This document shows positions 22,296-35,064 of a DNA stretch of 64,000 nucleotides, in pieces. A program made the position numbers and the translations under genes. This DNA is from Corydoras sp. C115 (taxonomy: Eukaryota; Chordata; Actinopteri; Siluriformes; Callichthyidae). Every line of letters starts with the position of its first letter. The first letter of the stretch is position 1. Under the pieces are notes generated by a model. It ran no database searches, was not told where the DNA came from, and worked only from the letters and a program-made list of their open reading frames with translations. The DNA lies in contig JAFMOC010000070.1 of assembly GCA_019802505.1 (NCBI GenBank), positions 850,001-914,000 on the forward strand, read 5' to 3'.

Positions 22296-22842
22296 TAAAT
22301 TAATATGATAAAATAATCTTATAAGGGATTTGGAATGCAGAGTACACTAAAATTCCAGTTGCAAGCCACACATCTCTAGTGCCTTCATCCTCTATAAACT
22401 GGAGAATTGCCGAACACATGCCCTATCAAGTGTTGATGCATTCTGGTTATATGGTGTATAATAATAATAAGTTTTGTTTTATTTGACTTTAACCAAATTT
22501 GTCACAAGGTAACACTCGTATGACGTACAGCTAGTTGTATGCAAAACTGGCCGCCCTTCTGCCTGGCTAAAAACAGTTAAGCTTGCCTCAGCAGAGCAGG
22601 TCCTGATTCATTGCAAAAAGTCTAGTTCTGGGCCAGTGCCATAAGTCTTTCATTTCCCAAAGGCCTCCTGTGTGTGTTGCCCTTGCTTGGATGATATCTC
22701 GTGGATATGCTGCCTGGCAGTGCCCTCTACCCCGTATTATCATAGCACGCTTAAAAAATTACTTATCCAATTGTAGCGACTCAAAAACGTGTAAGTGTTG
22801 GTCCAACAGATGCTATGTACACATACAGTACATACACAGACA

Positions 22843-22973
<131 letters not shown>

Positions 22974-24582
22974 TGAGTGTGTGTTTCAGACGACCTTGGT
23001 TCCACTGACAGTAGCACTCCTTTTGTAGTTTTAGATAAATCTAGTCAGCAGTCCCGTGTACCGTTCCCAAAATCTGGCACGAACGGAATGTGTTCAGCTC
23101 CCATCTTTAGAAACAGCATCCTGGGAAATTGCACTAAGGGAAAAAGCAAAGGCAGCCATTTCTCTCCCCCTGCCTCACTTAGCAATGTCCAGCTAGACAA
23201 CAGATCCACTGAAATGACTCGGTGTGTTTGTAACAAACACTTTAATTCTCTATAAGACACGCTGTAGGGTCCAGTCTACTGTTTCTACAGATTCACTTCT
23301 ATTAGCACTTTTCTAACAGGCACGACTGACACCTGCCTGACAGTAAAAGAGTAATTGGTAATATGTCAAATTCTGTAGAGGCAGATGTGTTTCGCCAGCG
23401 TCCGTTTCACACAAGCACAGCCATTTCAGCAAGTACTTGCTGTACGTGACAACTTTAATAACCACTGTCAATGGCTTTAATCTCTTTTGCAGCACTTAAA
23501 AATCCCTTAAGGACCCGCCACTCATCACAACACTGACGACAGTTGTTGCTAGTCCTCAGCACTCTGTTTTTAGCTCACATAATTGTGAAGTCAACTCGCT
23601 TAGCATGTAATGCAAATATCTGGAAACAATCCTGGTCATTTCTGGCTGAAATGATTCCCGCCGTGGTCCTGCCTCAGCATCTCTCCGCAGTGGCTTCAAA
23701 GTGACTCTGTATTGAAAAATGATTTGGCTCCCAAAGTGCAGCGAGTTCAAACCCAAGCCACCCTTGGCTGAGGAGAATGCTTGGACATGCTTTTCAGTTG
23801 CCTTCGTGTGCCTGAGCTTGCCAACAGAGAGCATCTGTTAGCACATGTACACAAAATAGGGCCATTGTGGATGTCCAAGCTTGCTCTATGCCCAATAATG
23901 GCTGACTTCATCAGTAAACTCTGATAATATGTTTAGAGAAATTGAGTGGCTTTGTAAATGCACCATAATGGGAAGGAACCCGTTCCAGAATATTATGAAC
24001 TATACTGTTTTCCGTCATGGCTTTAAATCCCCTTTAAATCCAAACAAACTGCAGATTCTTCTGATAATAAATCTTATTGACACGTTTAGCTTCAATCTGC
24101 CAAATCTCATAATGTTCTAATTTGTCCAGAGTTCCAAAAGGACAAAACAAACATTTGTGTTTTTCTGTGAACTGGGTGAGAAAGTGAGATGGTGATTTAT
24201 CTCGTTTGTTTGGGTTTGTCTGGAGCTGTCATTCCAACTTGTTATCCTCTTGAAGTTTGAAAAATTGCTTTCCACCCTCTGCGTTAAGCCTGTCCCTGTC
24301 CTTATTGTGTGTAATGAATGTACTCGCTGAACCTCCAGTGTAATTCTTCACCTGTTAGTAGCAATATAATCGATTTTCTTTGAGTATTATTAACATCTAC
24401 ACTTTAAGACGGAGCTGACATTTGGAGTTTTAAACTTTAAACTATACAGGACAGAGTTTTTTGACCACCCAAATTCATTCAGTGTTTATTGAGGGTTTTG
24501 CATGAACCTCTTGCTTAACCAGTGAGATGAGTAGTGGGCTGAAAAATTACTGCATGATATATAGAAACAAAATATAGAATCC

Positions 24583-24887
24583 CATCTCATTATTTTCAAG
24601 GGTTGCATGGGAATGGGTCCCCATTTCCATCCATGGCAGAACGTTATGGGTGCTGGGCAGAAGCACCCCAGACAGATACGCCTAATACATCGCTATATAC
24701 ACAATCACTCACATAGACACACATACACTATAGGGGGACAATTTACAGCAGCCGGTTTACCTTGAGAACCCAGAGGAAACCCACACAGACATGGGGAGAA
24801 CATGGAAACTCCACCCAGATTGGGATTCGAACCTGAATCCCCAACAGTGAGAAACAAACATGCTAACCACTATGCAATGGTGTTGCC
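24583..24887 (-). mobile_element. tRNA-derived SINE, antisense, diverged
   Basis: The reverse complement has the head 'gggcaacaccattgcatag', 'gtttccatgttctccccat', 'gggtttcctctgggttctc' and the 3' block with 'gccatggatggaaatgggg'. It is an older copy. Confidence 0.85.
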
Positions 24888-25106
24888 CAGAAGAATACAG
24901 TGTAAATAAAATAAAAGGCATAGTGCAGGAATAATGCACAGTCATGATGCGATTGTGGATATTACAGAAGGTGGGACTGTGTGACCTGCATTTCCAGATG
25001 GCTGGTGATGATCAGTCAATTAAACACATTATCAGACAAACCACACAACAAAGATCCAGCCAGGCGGTGACACTATCATTTAGCGGTGTCATTTTTTAAT
25101 ATTATT

Positions 25107-25170
25107 CTGGCACAGTGTCCTGTGGTTCTCCTGTGTGGAGTTTGTATGTTCTTCCCATAACATCCTGTTC
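25107..25170 (+). mobile_element. SINE fragment
   Basis: A short piece with 'ctggcacagtg', 'gtgtggagtttgtatgttct' and 'tcccat', matching the head and early body of the main SINE with the centre deleted. Confidence 0.5.
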
Positions 25171-25194
25171 CCTTTAATAGCCTAATACAAATTA

Positions 25195-25287
25195 TTAGGT
25201 AAATTGAAAATGTGTGTTAGTGGGAAACATGTACATTGAATTGCGCCCCAGGGCTGCCCACAGCTCCAGACATGTGTACTCACTTCA

Positions 25288-25334
<47 letters not shown>

Positions 25335-25400
25335 ACTGCAGCGATGGGTTAAATGTGGAGAACTTTGTGTGCAGGCAAAGTTGGCAAAATAGATCATTTT
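25195..25400 (-). mobile_element. SINE tail with (GT)n tract
   Basis: A GT run at 25291-25332 is embedded in 'agggctgcccacagctcc' and 'gcgatgggttaaatgtggag', the tail seen in the second SINE type at 11.2 and 39.8 kb. The GT tract probably grew from the SINE's own short repeat. Confidence 0.55.
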
Positions 25401-25527
25401 CTCACTAAAAAAGGTTTCCTCACATTTGACTTCAGCATCTTTTGCAATCCTAAATTAGGAAAAGCAAACGAAAACAGAATTCCCAACCCCAATCAAAACC
25501 CTAAAAAGAAAAAGTAAGAGAAAAATA

Positions 25528-25850
25528 TTTAGCAGCACGTCTGCCTCTCAGCAGGTGAACCTTCCATGTTCTCTCTGTGTCCATGTGGGTTTTCTTTTGA
25601 TTCCCCGGTTTCCTCCCACAGTCCAAAAACTTGGATTCATGGTGAACTGGCTGCTCTAAATTGCACCTTTCTAAACTGCCCCTAGATAGTGTGTGTATAT
25701 CTGTCTGAGTGAGTGTGCCCGGCGATGGATTTGTGTCTTGTCCTGGGTGTATCTGCCCAGTGCCCAAAACAACCCCCCCTACACACACACACACACACAC
25801 ACACACAACTATAGTACTGTAGAGGATTAAGCATAAGATAATAAGATAAG
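25528..25850 (+). mobile_element. tRNA-derived SINE, sense, diverged
   Basis: It starts near 'agcagcacgtctgcctctc', lacks part of the B box, and carries the body from 'ttccatgttctctctgtgtc' to 'ggattaagcataagataat'. A CA microsatellite (25782-25807) has expanded inside its 3' part. Confidence 0.85.
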
Positions 25851-26994
25851 ATGAGAAACTAATAGCAAGGCTGTAACTGAAAACTGTTCTGTATCATAAC
25901 ATGTAAAAACAGAAGATAACGTCCTAAGCACAGACGCCAGTCTCCAAAACAACAAAATCTAATGTTTTCTGTCTGAAAAATCAACTATGATCATGCATCA
26001 TAAAGCAGAGGCCAATATTCAGAAGATCCCAAATGATATCTACATCCACTGCTAAATGTCATCTATAAATCATATGAATATATATCACATTCCTGCAGCA
26101 GATAATGCAACACATGAACTGAGAAATAAAACCCCAACAGAAATAAATAACAACTACCACACAGAAATCATTAAAGCAGCATGTGAGACGTTAAGGAATC
26201 AAAAGCTTTGTTTGAGCCTCATTCATCTGATTGAGGTATAGTTTTAAAAGAAACGCTAAATAGAGGGACATTAGAGTTTAAAGCTCTCAAATCCATCTTT
26301 AAAAGCAAACTTTGTTTTTTAATAAAGCATAAAAGCAGTGGGTGGCCCTTCCAAATACTGAAAATGATTCACATCTTAATGAACATGAAGGTTAAAGTAA
26401 ATATAAAAATGCATTTGGTTATGATTTATACAAACAGATTATGTTTTAAATAATCAATAAAATGATTAATAAAATGATTAAAACAACCGATACCGTGCTG
26501 TATGCTACAAAACTACTCATTACATATTCCACATGGTATTCACTGTGCACAGCATAGTTTTGATCATTTGTCATTGTCGCTTGTTATCATGTTTATAATG
26601 AGGCATGATGTTAGATTATAGAGCGCCATCTCTGTTGTGAAAACTTAAATTGTGTGACATCCAATTTAGCTACCCAAATTTTGAGGGGCAATTTGGTTAG
26701 CGCCCCACCCCCCCACCACATACGCCACATCAAGTTTGACATCATAAGGAGCTCCATGGAAGTAAATAAATATTCCCCCATGTATATATATGTACTGTAT
26801 ACCACAACAATTCATTATTTTTGCAATTAATTGTGATTAAACATGTCACATTAATTAATTGTAAGAGTACTGCAACATCGTCATGATGACATCAATAGGG
26901 AAAATGAGAGTTATGCCAGTAGCCAGAACTTTAGACCAAGTGACACGTCTCACACCAAACAAAACTAAAGTTACTTTCAAATGAATATAAATAT

Positions 26995-27339
26995 TCATTC
27001 ATTCATTATCTCCCGCTTTATCCTCTAGTAGGGTCGCGGTGGGGTTCCCCATGCCCATCCAGGGGAGAACGTTTCGGGCGCTGGGCAGATAGACCCAGGA
27101 CAGGGTGCCAATCCATCGCTGGGCGCACACTCACTCACACAGACACACTCTATATGGGGCAATTTAGAGAATTCAATTGACTTGATCCATGTTTTTGGAC
27201 TGTGGGAGGAAACCGGAGAACCCGGAGGAAACCCACACGGACACAGGGAGAACATGGAAACTCCACCCAGATGGGGATTCGAACCGGGAATCCCTAGCGT
27301 TGAGAGGCGCGTGCTAACCACTAAGCCACCATGCCGCCC
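26995..27339 (-). mobile_element. Young full-length SINE, antisense, 13-bp target duplication
   Basis: The element is bounded by the direct repeat tgaatataaatat at 26982-26994 and 27340-27352. It is nearly identical to the consensus over its length, with the B box intact. Its reverse-strand open frame is not a gene. It faces a sense copy only 245 bp downstream. Confidence 0.95.
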
Positions 27340-27583
27340 TGAATATAAATATATTTGCACAAAATCATTTGAATCATTTGTTTCTGTTAATATTCAGCAA
27401 AAAATACTACGTTGCCCATTTTAAAGAACAAAATGGGTACATTAACCAAAACAAAAACTGTGCATCATTTCAGTGATTTCTGTCACTTCTTTGGTAAATA
27501 ATCAAAACTTTAAAATCTGTGATCATCTCATTTTTAGTACCAGACACATATTTCATAATGTATTTCTATATATTATATATCAT

Positions 27584-27930
27584 AGAGGGCGGCACGGTGG
27601 CTTAGTGGTTAGCACGTTCGCCTCTCAGCACTAGGGATTCCCGGTTCGAATCCCCATCTGGGTGGAGTTTCCATGTTCTCCCTGTGTCCGTGTGGGTTTC
27701 CTCTGGGTTCTCCGGTTTCCTCCCAAAAACATGGATCAAGTCAATTGAGTTCTCCAAATTGCCCCATATAGAGTGTGTGCGTGTGTGTGTGAGTGAGTGT
27801 GTGCCCAGCGATAGATTGGCACCCTGTCTTGGGTGTAACTGCCCAGCGCCCGAGACGTTTTCCCCTGGATGGGCATAGGGACCCCCCCCCCGCGACCCTA
27901 ATAGAGGATAAAGCGGAAGATAATGGATGG
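27584..27930 (+). mobile_element. Young full-length SINE, sense, 9-bp target duplication
   Basis: A and B boxes are intact, and the flanking duplication atatatcat is at 27575-27583 and 27931-27939. It forms an inverted pair with the antisense copy at 26995-27339. Confidence 0.94.
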
Positions 27931-29689
27931 ATATATCATTGAATGTCAGTGATGTGGTACATTATACGGTTTAGATAAGGTTATAATAGGGTTTGGATTA
28001 AGTTATGGTTGTTTGTGATTGTTTATGGTTACGGTTTGGATACATCTCTATGGGTTATACGATACTCAGGTCTAAATATAGTCAGGTTAAATGCATAAAA
28101 ACAAACTGCCTATGGGTTCTATATGTTCTCTAGCACATCTGTACATAAGTACAATAGAAATGCTGTGCATGGATTTTGGAACATTACATGTCTTTGTGAA
28201 ATCACTGGGGTCTTTTTGGCTCAGGAGGAAAATCTCACTGACAGAAGACAGACGTTTGATTGATTTTATTATCTTGGTGGAATCGTAAAGCTATTAAACA
28301 GAACAAGTATTTTACTTTCCTGTCCGTTGGGAATATGTCTCACAAGTGTGAAAAAGATACTGTGTATTTTGGATAGTAGGACTCGTCATTACTCCATCTA
28401 CTTCCCTTTACTTTTATGACTTGTGTGGTCAGAAAATGTGGTTTTGCTTACTGTAATAACACGACAGCCTTATAATAGACATGGAAATGGGCTGTTTTTC
28501 CAAAGAGGAGATTTCTCACTTATACTTGAAATGAAAATCATGATGAGAGTGCTCGGGAAAAGGGCTGACAGCCTGCTATTTTCCTCTTACCTCACTGACA
28601 CTTTTTGCTTGGAACCTGCATGCATGTGTATCCATTGGCTTTCACTGCTTTTATTTGCCTTCCTGCTTTAATATAGCATGTTTTACGTCTCATATCTACT
28701 ATCAGTCACCACATTTGCATGAGGTGAGAATCTATGAAGAATGAATAGATAACAGCTTACATGTCATGCTGGGAACTTCGTGAAATCCGCCGGCAGTAAA
28801 AGCCAGGCTCTGCAAAAACAAATCAAGAAGTAAGAAATGTGGTGCATGAACAAATACCGACATGAGCTGTTAAATTAAATAAAAGAGACGTTACAAAAGC
28901 AACAGCATAATAATATAATACTGTATTTTATTTATCCAAAAAGTTCCATGAATAATTAAAGTCATAATTGTACAAGTTTGTTTTAAAAGTGTGGGTTTGT
29001 GCATGTTGTTGGTTTTTTCCACATGGTTTTCCTCTGGGTAATTTGGTTACCCCCCCCCCCCCGCCAGAATAAAAAAATAATGCCTGGTTAAAACTTGAGA
29101 TTTCTCAAGTTTCCTTAGTAAGGATTACACAAGCTGAGCTCAACACTAATCAAAGGTTCACTAATATGCAGCGTGCATTCTCGCGCCACATCTTCATCAC
29201 AGGTCATAAACAAGCTGTTTCCAAGTTTCCACGCTCATTGCTCATTTGTCATCTTGCTGTTCCTTGTTTTCTCAGCTAATTAGCTACTGTACAGTGATAA
29301 ATGTGTGTGCCAGCATGTTTGCAGTTGCACATATAATTATATTTGCCTCCGACACTGGCCAGCCTGCCGTAATACATAGCTCTGAAACTTACTATATTTT
29401 ATAATTGGCTGCTGTTAATGTTGCACACTGTTTACCAGCAGGAGTACGGAGCACGGTGGTTCACTTCGAATTAGTTCCTAGTATATAGTATTCTGTTTAA
29501 GGGTTCATTTTCTCAGCATTGCCACTTGTTTCATCCATGGTTCACGGTGCAGACCTCTAAAAATATAGATTATCCATAGTATATGAATTAGTTATTTATA
29601 TATTATACATTATATATTATTTGATCTGCAGGGATATACCTTAAAAATCCATTACCAGTAGAGAAACGCATTCACAATCACATGTACAA

Positions 29690-30000
29690 TAGCACCTCCT
29701 GGAGCTGCTGGGGAGAACACAGAAACTCCACCCAGATTACATTTACATTTGGTCATTTTATCCAAAGCGACTTACAAGGTGAGCACAGGGTTAATCACAA
29801 CATCCCTGGAGCAATGAGGGTTAAGGGTCTTGCTCAAGGACCCACACTGGTAACTTCAGACCTGGGATTTGAACCCCCAACCTTCAGATTGATAGCACAA
29901 CGCCCTAACCACTCAGCTACCACTCCCTGCATTGGGATTCGATCCTGGATCCCCAGCTCTGAGAGGCAGACGTGCTAACCACTGCACCACCATGCTGCCA
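29690..30000 (-). mobile_element. Nested SINEs: second-family SINE inserted into a main-family SINE
   Basis: 29690-29736 and 29931-30000 are two halves of a main-family SINE (antisense), broken exactly inside 'cacccagattgggattcga'. The gap holds a second-family SINE, also antisense, from 'acatttacatttggtcatt' to the tRNA-like head 'ccactcagctaccactcc'. The trinucleotide att is present on both sides of the insertion. Confidence 0.92.
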
Positions 30001-31468
30001 CACCCACCTGTGTGGCAATTTGTATCTTATAAAGTTACAAAAACGGATGACTGAGCTGGTAATTAACCCCATTCCAGTTTGATTGATTCCCTCTGATTAA
30101 CACCAAAAAGAAAGGTGTTTGTTTCGATCAGGAAGTCTTATAATTTAGGTGAACAAGAAAAACCAGCAACAAGAGAGCACCCCAGCTGAAAAAAAAATTA
30201 CAAAGAGAATTTGCGTAATGGGGAACGAGTGGAATTTTAACTCTGGCAAATAAGCTCATTCAAACTGGAAAGGCTTCTGATTAAATGTCAGATTCAGCAC
30301 ATCAACCTGTTAGACATAACAGCGTTCACGACTGCGCGGCATGTTAAACGTCATTTACTCAAAGGAGCTGCTAATATTTGCGATTTTGTGATTTCTGTGG
30401 CGGTGTTAATAATTGGACAACATTTTAAACGGCTGCGTGCCACAGTGTCAGAGCTGCTTTGTGATGCCTTTTTCACTTGCAGGTGCAGCAGCTTTTTATC
30501 ATTCTTTATCCCCGCTGTGTGGAGGAATCAATGGGGATGCTGCCTGCAGTCATCTTGTCTTGCTAAACGAATTGGAAGGCGGCGCGTGATGCTCTGTCCA
30601 GTCATATTGAATACAATAACAAATTCCATTATCGGACGGCGTTACTGCCCTTGTAAAGCTACAGCCATCCCAAATGGTGCAAACGAATGGGTTTGAACAA
30701 AAGGAATCATTTATTCCATTACTTGTAAAGTACGTCTTTTCTTTTATCTTTTCTGCTTAGCGGCATCAGTGTATTCTCTCTTATACAGATGCTGCTCACT
30801 GATCTTTAGTATGGAGCTTTACTACAGTGGAAGACATGATTGAAGATTTCCATGTCTTGGTTTTACTCTTCCTATTAGCTCCCTGATGTTTGACTTGGCA
30901 CATTAACAGCCGGAAAATACAGCTCCTGCCTGTGGCAGCATCTCATCCCTTTGGTCATCATTACTGTTTTCCAAATTCAGTCAAGTGTTCTAGCCTTAAA
31001 GCTATGAATAATATCAGAATGTGGCAATAAAATGGGAAATTCCGTCGAATAGCAGTGAATGGCTTGTAGATCATTTAGTTATAAATATGAAAGTATATTT
31101 TATAGACAGGTCAGCCTGCGGTCAGCCTACGTTCGTGGCCAACTGCGTGGCCTCAGTGGTTTGCATGAGGTTCTTTTAAATTTGGAACATGCAATTTGGC
31201 TTAAATGTTTCGTGGTTAATGGGATACGGTATCTCCATCAACACACCATTCTCAGCTGCCTTCATTCCTGCGTTCTGAAAGCACAATGTGATAACTAATC
31301 CATGTTTATCAGGTGACGAGGCTAATGGCTCATTAGGAAATACTCTTATAATTATGTTAACACAGCAAAAAAGTATGCTGATCAAATAAACTATAAAAAT
31401 GGCCTCTTTAGACTAAGCGAGAACTTGGAATATCAGCAATTAGCCTCGCGAAGCCTAGAAAGAAAAGA

Positions 31469-31900
31469 AACACTTTCTATGAATTTGGTGTTAATAATGT
31501 ATTATAAATATATTCATCTCTGCATGCCTCTATAAATTATTTATAATGCTTTATACCACTTGTCATATGTGTATGTTATTGTACATAAATGTCATAAAAC
31601 TGTCATAAAGCTTTATAACATTTGTGTTTATTAAATTTCTCGCTTGATAATTACTTTATAAGTGCTTATAAAAGAGACTGCATTACATAATGTCTTATGA
31701 AAGCTTATATTATAATGCATTATAACAATTTGTGTTATAAAGCTGTATGTCAAATTGTTATAAAATGTCATGACTGATTATATACATTTTTGCACATGCA
31801 CAGAGGCTTATGAAACATGTTATGAAGCATTATAAATGCTTTGTAAACTTTATGAGTGCACTTATAATGCATTTTGAATACGGATTCATAAAAAGTGTTG
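31469..31900. mobile_element. AT-rich MITE with terminal inverted repeats, copy 1
   Basis: The left terminus 'aacactttctatgaattt' is complementary to the right terminus 'attcataaaaagtgttg'. The interior is rich in self-complementary words such as attataa, gctttata and ataatgcattata. It shares termini and word content with the element at 42109-42527. No coding capacity. Confidence 0.8.
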
Positions 31901-32894
31901 TCAGAATTCTTTCAGCATTCATATGCATGACGTATAAAACCCAGTCACATGGTCATATGCAGCCTTCTTTCCTGCATCACTGTGTTTTCCCTTAACTCCC
32001 TCCTCGTGCCAAAAATCTCGCTCCATAAAGCCAAACTCCAAAAGCTGCAATCTTAGAAAAGAGTTTGAAGATTTCTACTTCATCATCCCGAGTGGCAAAA
32101 GACAAATTTGTTGGCAGGAAACACAAGAATATGGAATAGGAATCATAGTGAAGAATGAGGAGAGGGGACTGGGGAATAAAGGTGGTATAGTCTGTCACAG
32201 CTGGCACAGCGTACAGACTGCTATGAGCATTCAGAGGTGGCTGCATCAGACTGCAAAGCATGTACCGGCTGGAAGATTAAACAAAGGCTTTAGACGTGAG
32301 GAGCACATGCACGGCTATTTTAATCAGATATCAAAACTTGGTTCGCATAAGCAGCCTTCATTAATGAGAAACGAGGGATTGTTGGTGATTCTAATAAAGT
32401 GGCCAGTGAGGGCACGTTGTAGTTAAGTGTTCTTCTAAATTTGAGTTGGAAACATCTGAAAAACAATAAATATTCTGTTGCGGTGCCACAGGCACCATCT
32501 GTGCAAGTCATCAGCTATGTCTATTTTACTTAGTGTCTTTTTCGTAATCTATAAACAACTCATCAGCCAAATTTGGTTTAATTAGGTGTGTTGACGCCAG
32601 AAGGATGTTAAAATGTGCAGATCTGGAAAACTTAAAAAAAAAATAGGGTTGAGAATTGTGGATTCCCTCTACGGCTCTGTTTATTCTTTTCATTTTGCAT
32701 AGAGGAAACTGTTTGTCTTGTTATATCTGCATGATTGTAGAACAAGTTCCTTCACAGTAACTACATCTCCAAAAACCATCAGCCAGCTGAGATTTAGTTT
32801 AGATTAATCTACTTAAATATTGGACGCCTTTTTTGCTCTCCATGTTCACAGTAAGTTCTCCAAATCCAGCCTGTAATCCATATGTTTGTGTTCT

Positions 32895-33294
32895 ACAGTA
32901 TATACAGTGTACGTCCCCTTTACTCTAATGGTCAGAACCCCAATAGTACCACCACAGAGCAGGGATTATTTGGTTGGTGCATTATTCCTATCCCAGCAGT
33001 GTCACTGAGGTATTTAAATGAAACTACAGCAGCACTGCTGCACTAAAACCCCCCTCACCACATTAGTGTCACTGCAGAACTGACAATAAACAATCCACCA
33101 CCCAAATGATACTTGTTCTGCTATGGTCCTGACCAATAGAGAACAGAGAACCAACAGGGGACTAACAACAACAAAGAACACAGATGGACTATATAGTCAT
33201 ACAATATACAATATAGTCCATCTATATTGTAAGTGGAGGAAATAGACAACAGAGCAAGAAGTGGGCGTGTCCTAACTTATGACTAGTACTCTAC
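32895..33294 (-). mobile_element. Otophysan-type non-autonomous DNA transposon
   Basis: It has the same blocks and order as 15730-16112 ('gcattattcctatcccagc', 'gcagcactgctgcac', 'caatccaccacccaaatg') and ends 'cttatgactagtactctac'. The two copies are clearly similar by eye. Confidence 0.78.
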
Positions 33295-33726
33295 ATGCTC
33301 ATTTGATTTCAATGCAATGTTTTTGAGCTCCATTCTGTATAACCACAAAGACACCACAGTGTTTTATATTCAAACAAAGCAAAGCTGATTTAAGTTTGGA
33401 GTTAATGTCTTTTAAGTCCTCAAACTATCCACAAAGACAGTAACATGCTTACATAGCATTTCGTGCAAATGAACAATAATGACGCTGAACTATTCGCCCA
33501 GAAGGCTTCTTCAGATTCGCTGAGTGTTGGAAGTCCTTCTTTGTTCAGTGTGCTGTAAATAATTGAAGCAGAGGTCTCTCATTCTCCTTGTAAATGAATT
33601 TACAGTATCTTCACAAGACCTTACGGGCAATTAAACCCAAGCTTGCGTACTCCTTAGGGAGAAAGCAGCAATCACTCTTTCTGGTAACCGCCAGTTAGTT
33701 ATTCACTTGTCTTTCTTTTCTCTTAG

Positions 33727-33882
33727 GTGGACATGCGCCTGCCAACCAAAATCACAGGGATCATTACCCAGGGTGCTAAGGACTTCGGTCATGTGCAGTT
33801 TGTGGGGTCCTATAAGGTCGCTTTTAGCAATGATGGAGAGAGATGGCATGTTTATCAGGATGAAAAACAGAAGAAGGACAAG
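33727..33882 (+). CDS. edil3: edil3 exon: discoidin domain C2, middle part
   Basis: This 156-bp exon (52 codons, phase 0-0) encodes VDMRLPTKITGIITQGAKD to YQDEKQKKDK. It is the central part of C2, the positional equivalent of 17608-17763 with identical length and phase, showing the C1/C2 duplication at gene level. GAKDFGHVQFVGSYK is unchanged from human EDIL3; DMRLP replaces DLLVP, and VAFSNDGERWHV replaces LAYSNDGEHWTV. Acceptor tttctcttag, donor gtacgt. Confidence 0.97.
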
Positions 33883-33956
33883 GTACGTTCATTATGATTT
33901 TCCTTTTTTAAATGTTGCCGTTTTTCATTCTAAACTTGGGAGGGTTGGGAATCGGG

Positions 33957-34305
33957 GCGGCACGGTGGCTTAGTGGTCCACCTCTCAGTGCTCCAGGTTC
34001 AAATCCCATTCTGTGTGGAGTTTCCATAATATCTCTGTGTCCACATGGGTTTCCTCTGGGTTCTCTGGTTTCCTCCCACAATCCAAAAACACAGATTCAA
34101 GGTTAAATGAACGCTAAATTGCTTCTATATAATGTGTATTTGTGTGTGTGCGATTGTGTGAGTGACTGCGTGCTCAGCAATAGTTTGGCGCCCTGTCCTG
34201 AGGGTATCTGCAAAGCACCCAAAACATTCTCCCCTGGATGGGCATGGGGGAACACCCTGCAATCCAAGTAGGGGATTAAGCGGAAGATAATGGATGAATG
34301 GTTTA
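33957..34305 (+). mobile_element. Full-length SINE, sense, 9-bp target duplication, 75 bp after an exon
   Basis: It is flanked by ggaatcggg at 33948-33956 and 34306-34314. The anticodon-like segment is partly deleted ('tagtggtccacctctc'). The insertion begins only about 75 bases downstream of the C2 middle-exon donor. Confidence 0.93.
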
Positions 34306-35028
34306 GGAATCGGGATCTATCAAAAAAACTTTTCATAATTCCTTGTCTCTGATGATAATGATGATGATGATTACAGCTAAATATGTGGCATGTCAAATTT
34401 TAAGTTCATAATATGGTGTTTTTTGGAGGGTGGGATGCGACCTTGTATGTCCTTTACTACCTAAGCTGCACTAGTTTCCTCTTCTTTGAAAAATGTTAAA
34501 AGTAACACACAGTCCAGTTTCTTGCCAAAATCGTCTTTAGATAAAAGGCTGAAGACTTTCCACACTCCTGCCCCTTACGCCAACACATCTTATCTCAATC
34601 CTCTGTGCACCCACCAGCACACCGCTCTCTTTTTCGCTCCTCTTCCTCTCTTTTGCATTAAGGTAAGATTCCAATCGGTCAGAGCCAGTGTTCTCATTTA
34701 CACTTCCAAAAAGTTCCACACCTTTGTTCTAGCTGCCTCACACTCATCATAACCCAACGCCAGCGCTGTTGCCTAAGATTTTATTTGGCAGGGCCTTTTG
34801 ATGTCCTAATTATTATAACCAATAACATCAATGCATGTTTTAACCCATAATTACCTAAACTATGTAAGGGTTTCTGCACTACATCATTGATTTCAAATTC
34901 ATTTTGCCATGCAATGACATCACTACCAATTGATCATTCATTATAAATCCCTCAAAAGTGTTACATGATGTCAAAAATTGTACATGGCCGACATGCCTAC
35001 AAAGACTATTTCACAAAAACAGCACACT

Positions 35029-35064
35029 TACAGTACCATGTCCACATGTTTGACTGGTACTGTA
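35029..35064. mobile_element. Minimal remnant: two transposon termini 16 bp apart
   Basis: tacagtacca (35029-35038) and tggtactgta (35055-35064) are perfect inverted repeats, matching the Tc1-like termini seen elsewhere in the window. The interior is almost entirely gone. Confidence 0.6.

Noticed and set aside
27025..27360. 111-codon antisense frame with a Cys/Pro-rich stretch
   Set aside because: It is the translation of a young SINE; the same peptide recurs from other SINE copies (18.9, 27.7, 62.5 kb).
34486..34752. 88-codon intronic frame with its antisense counterpart
   Set aside because: No homology recognised, no flanking splice signals in frame, composition typical of intron.
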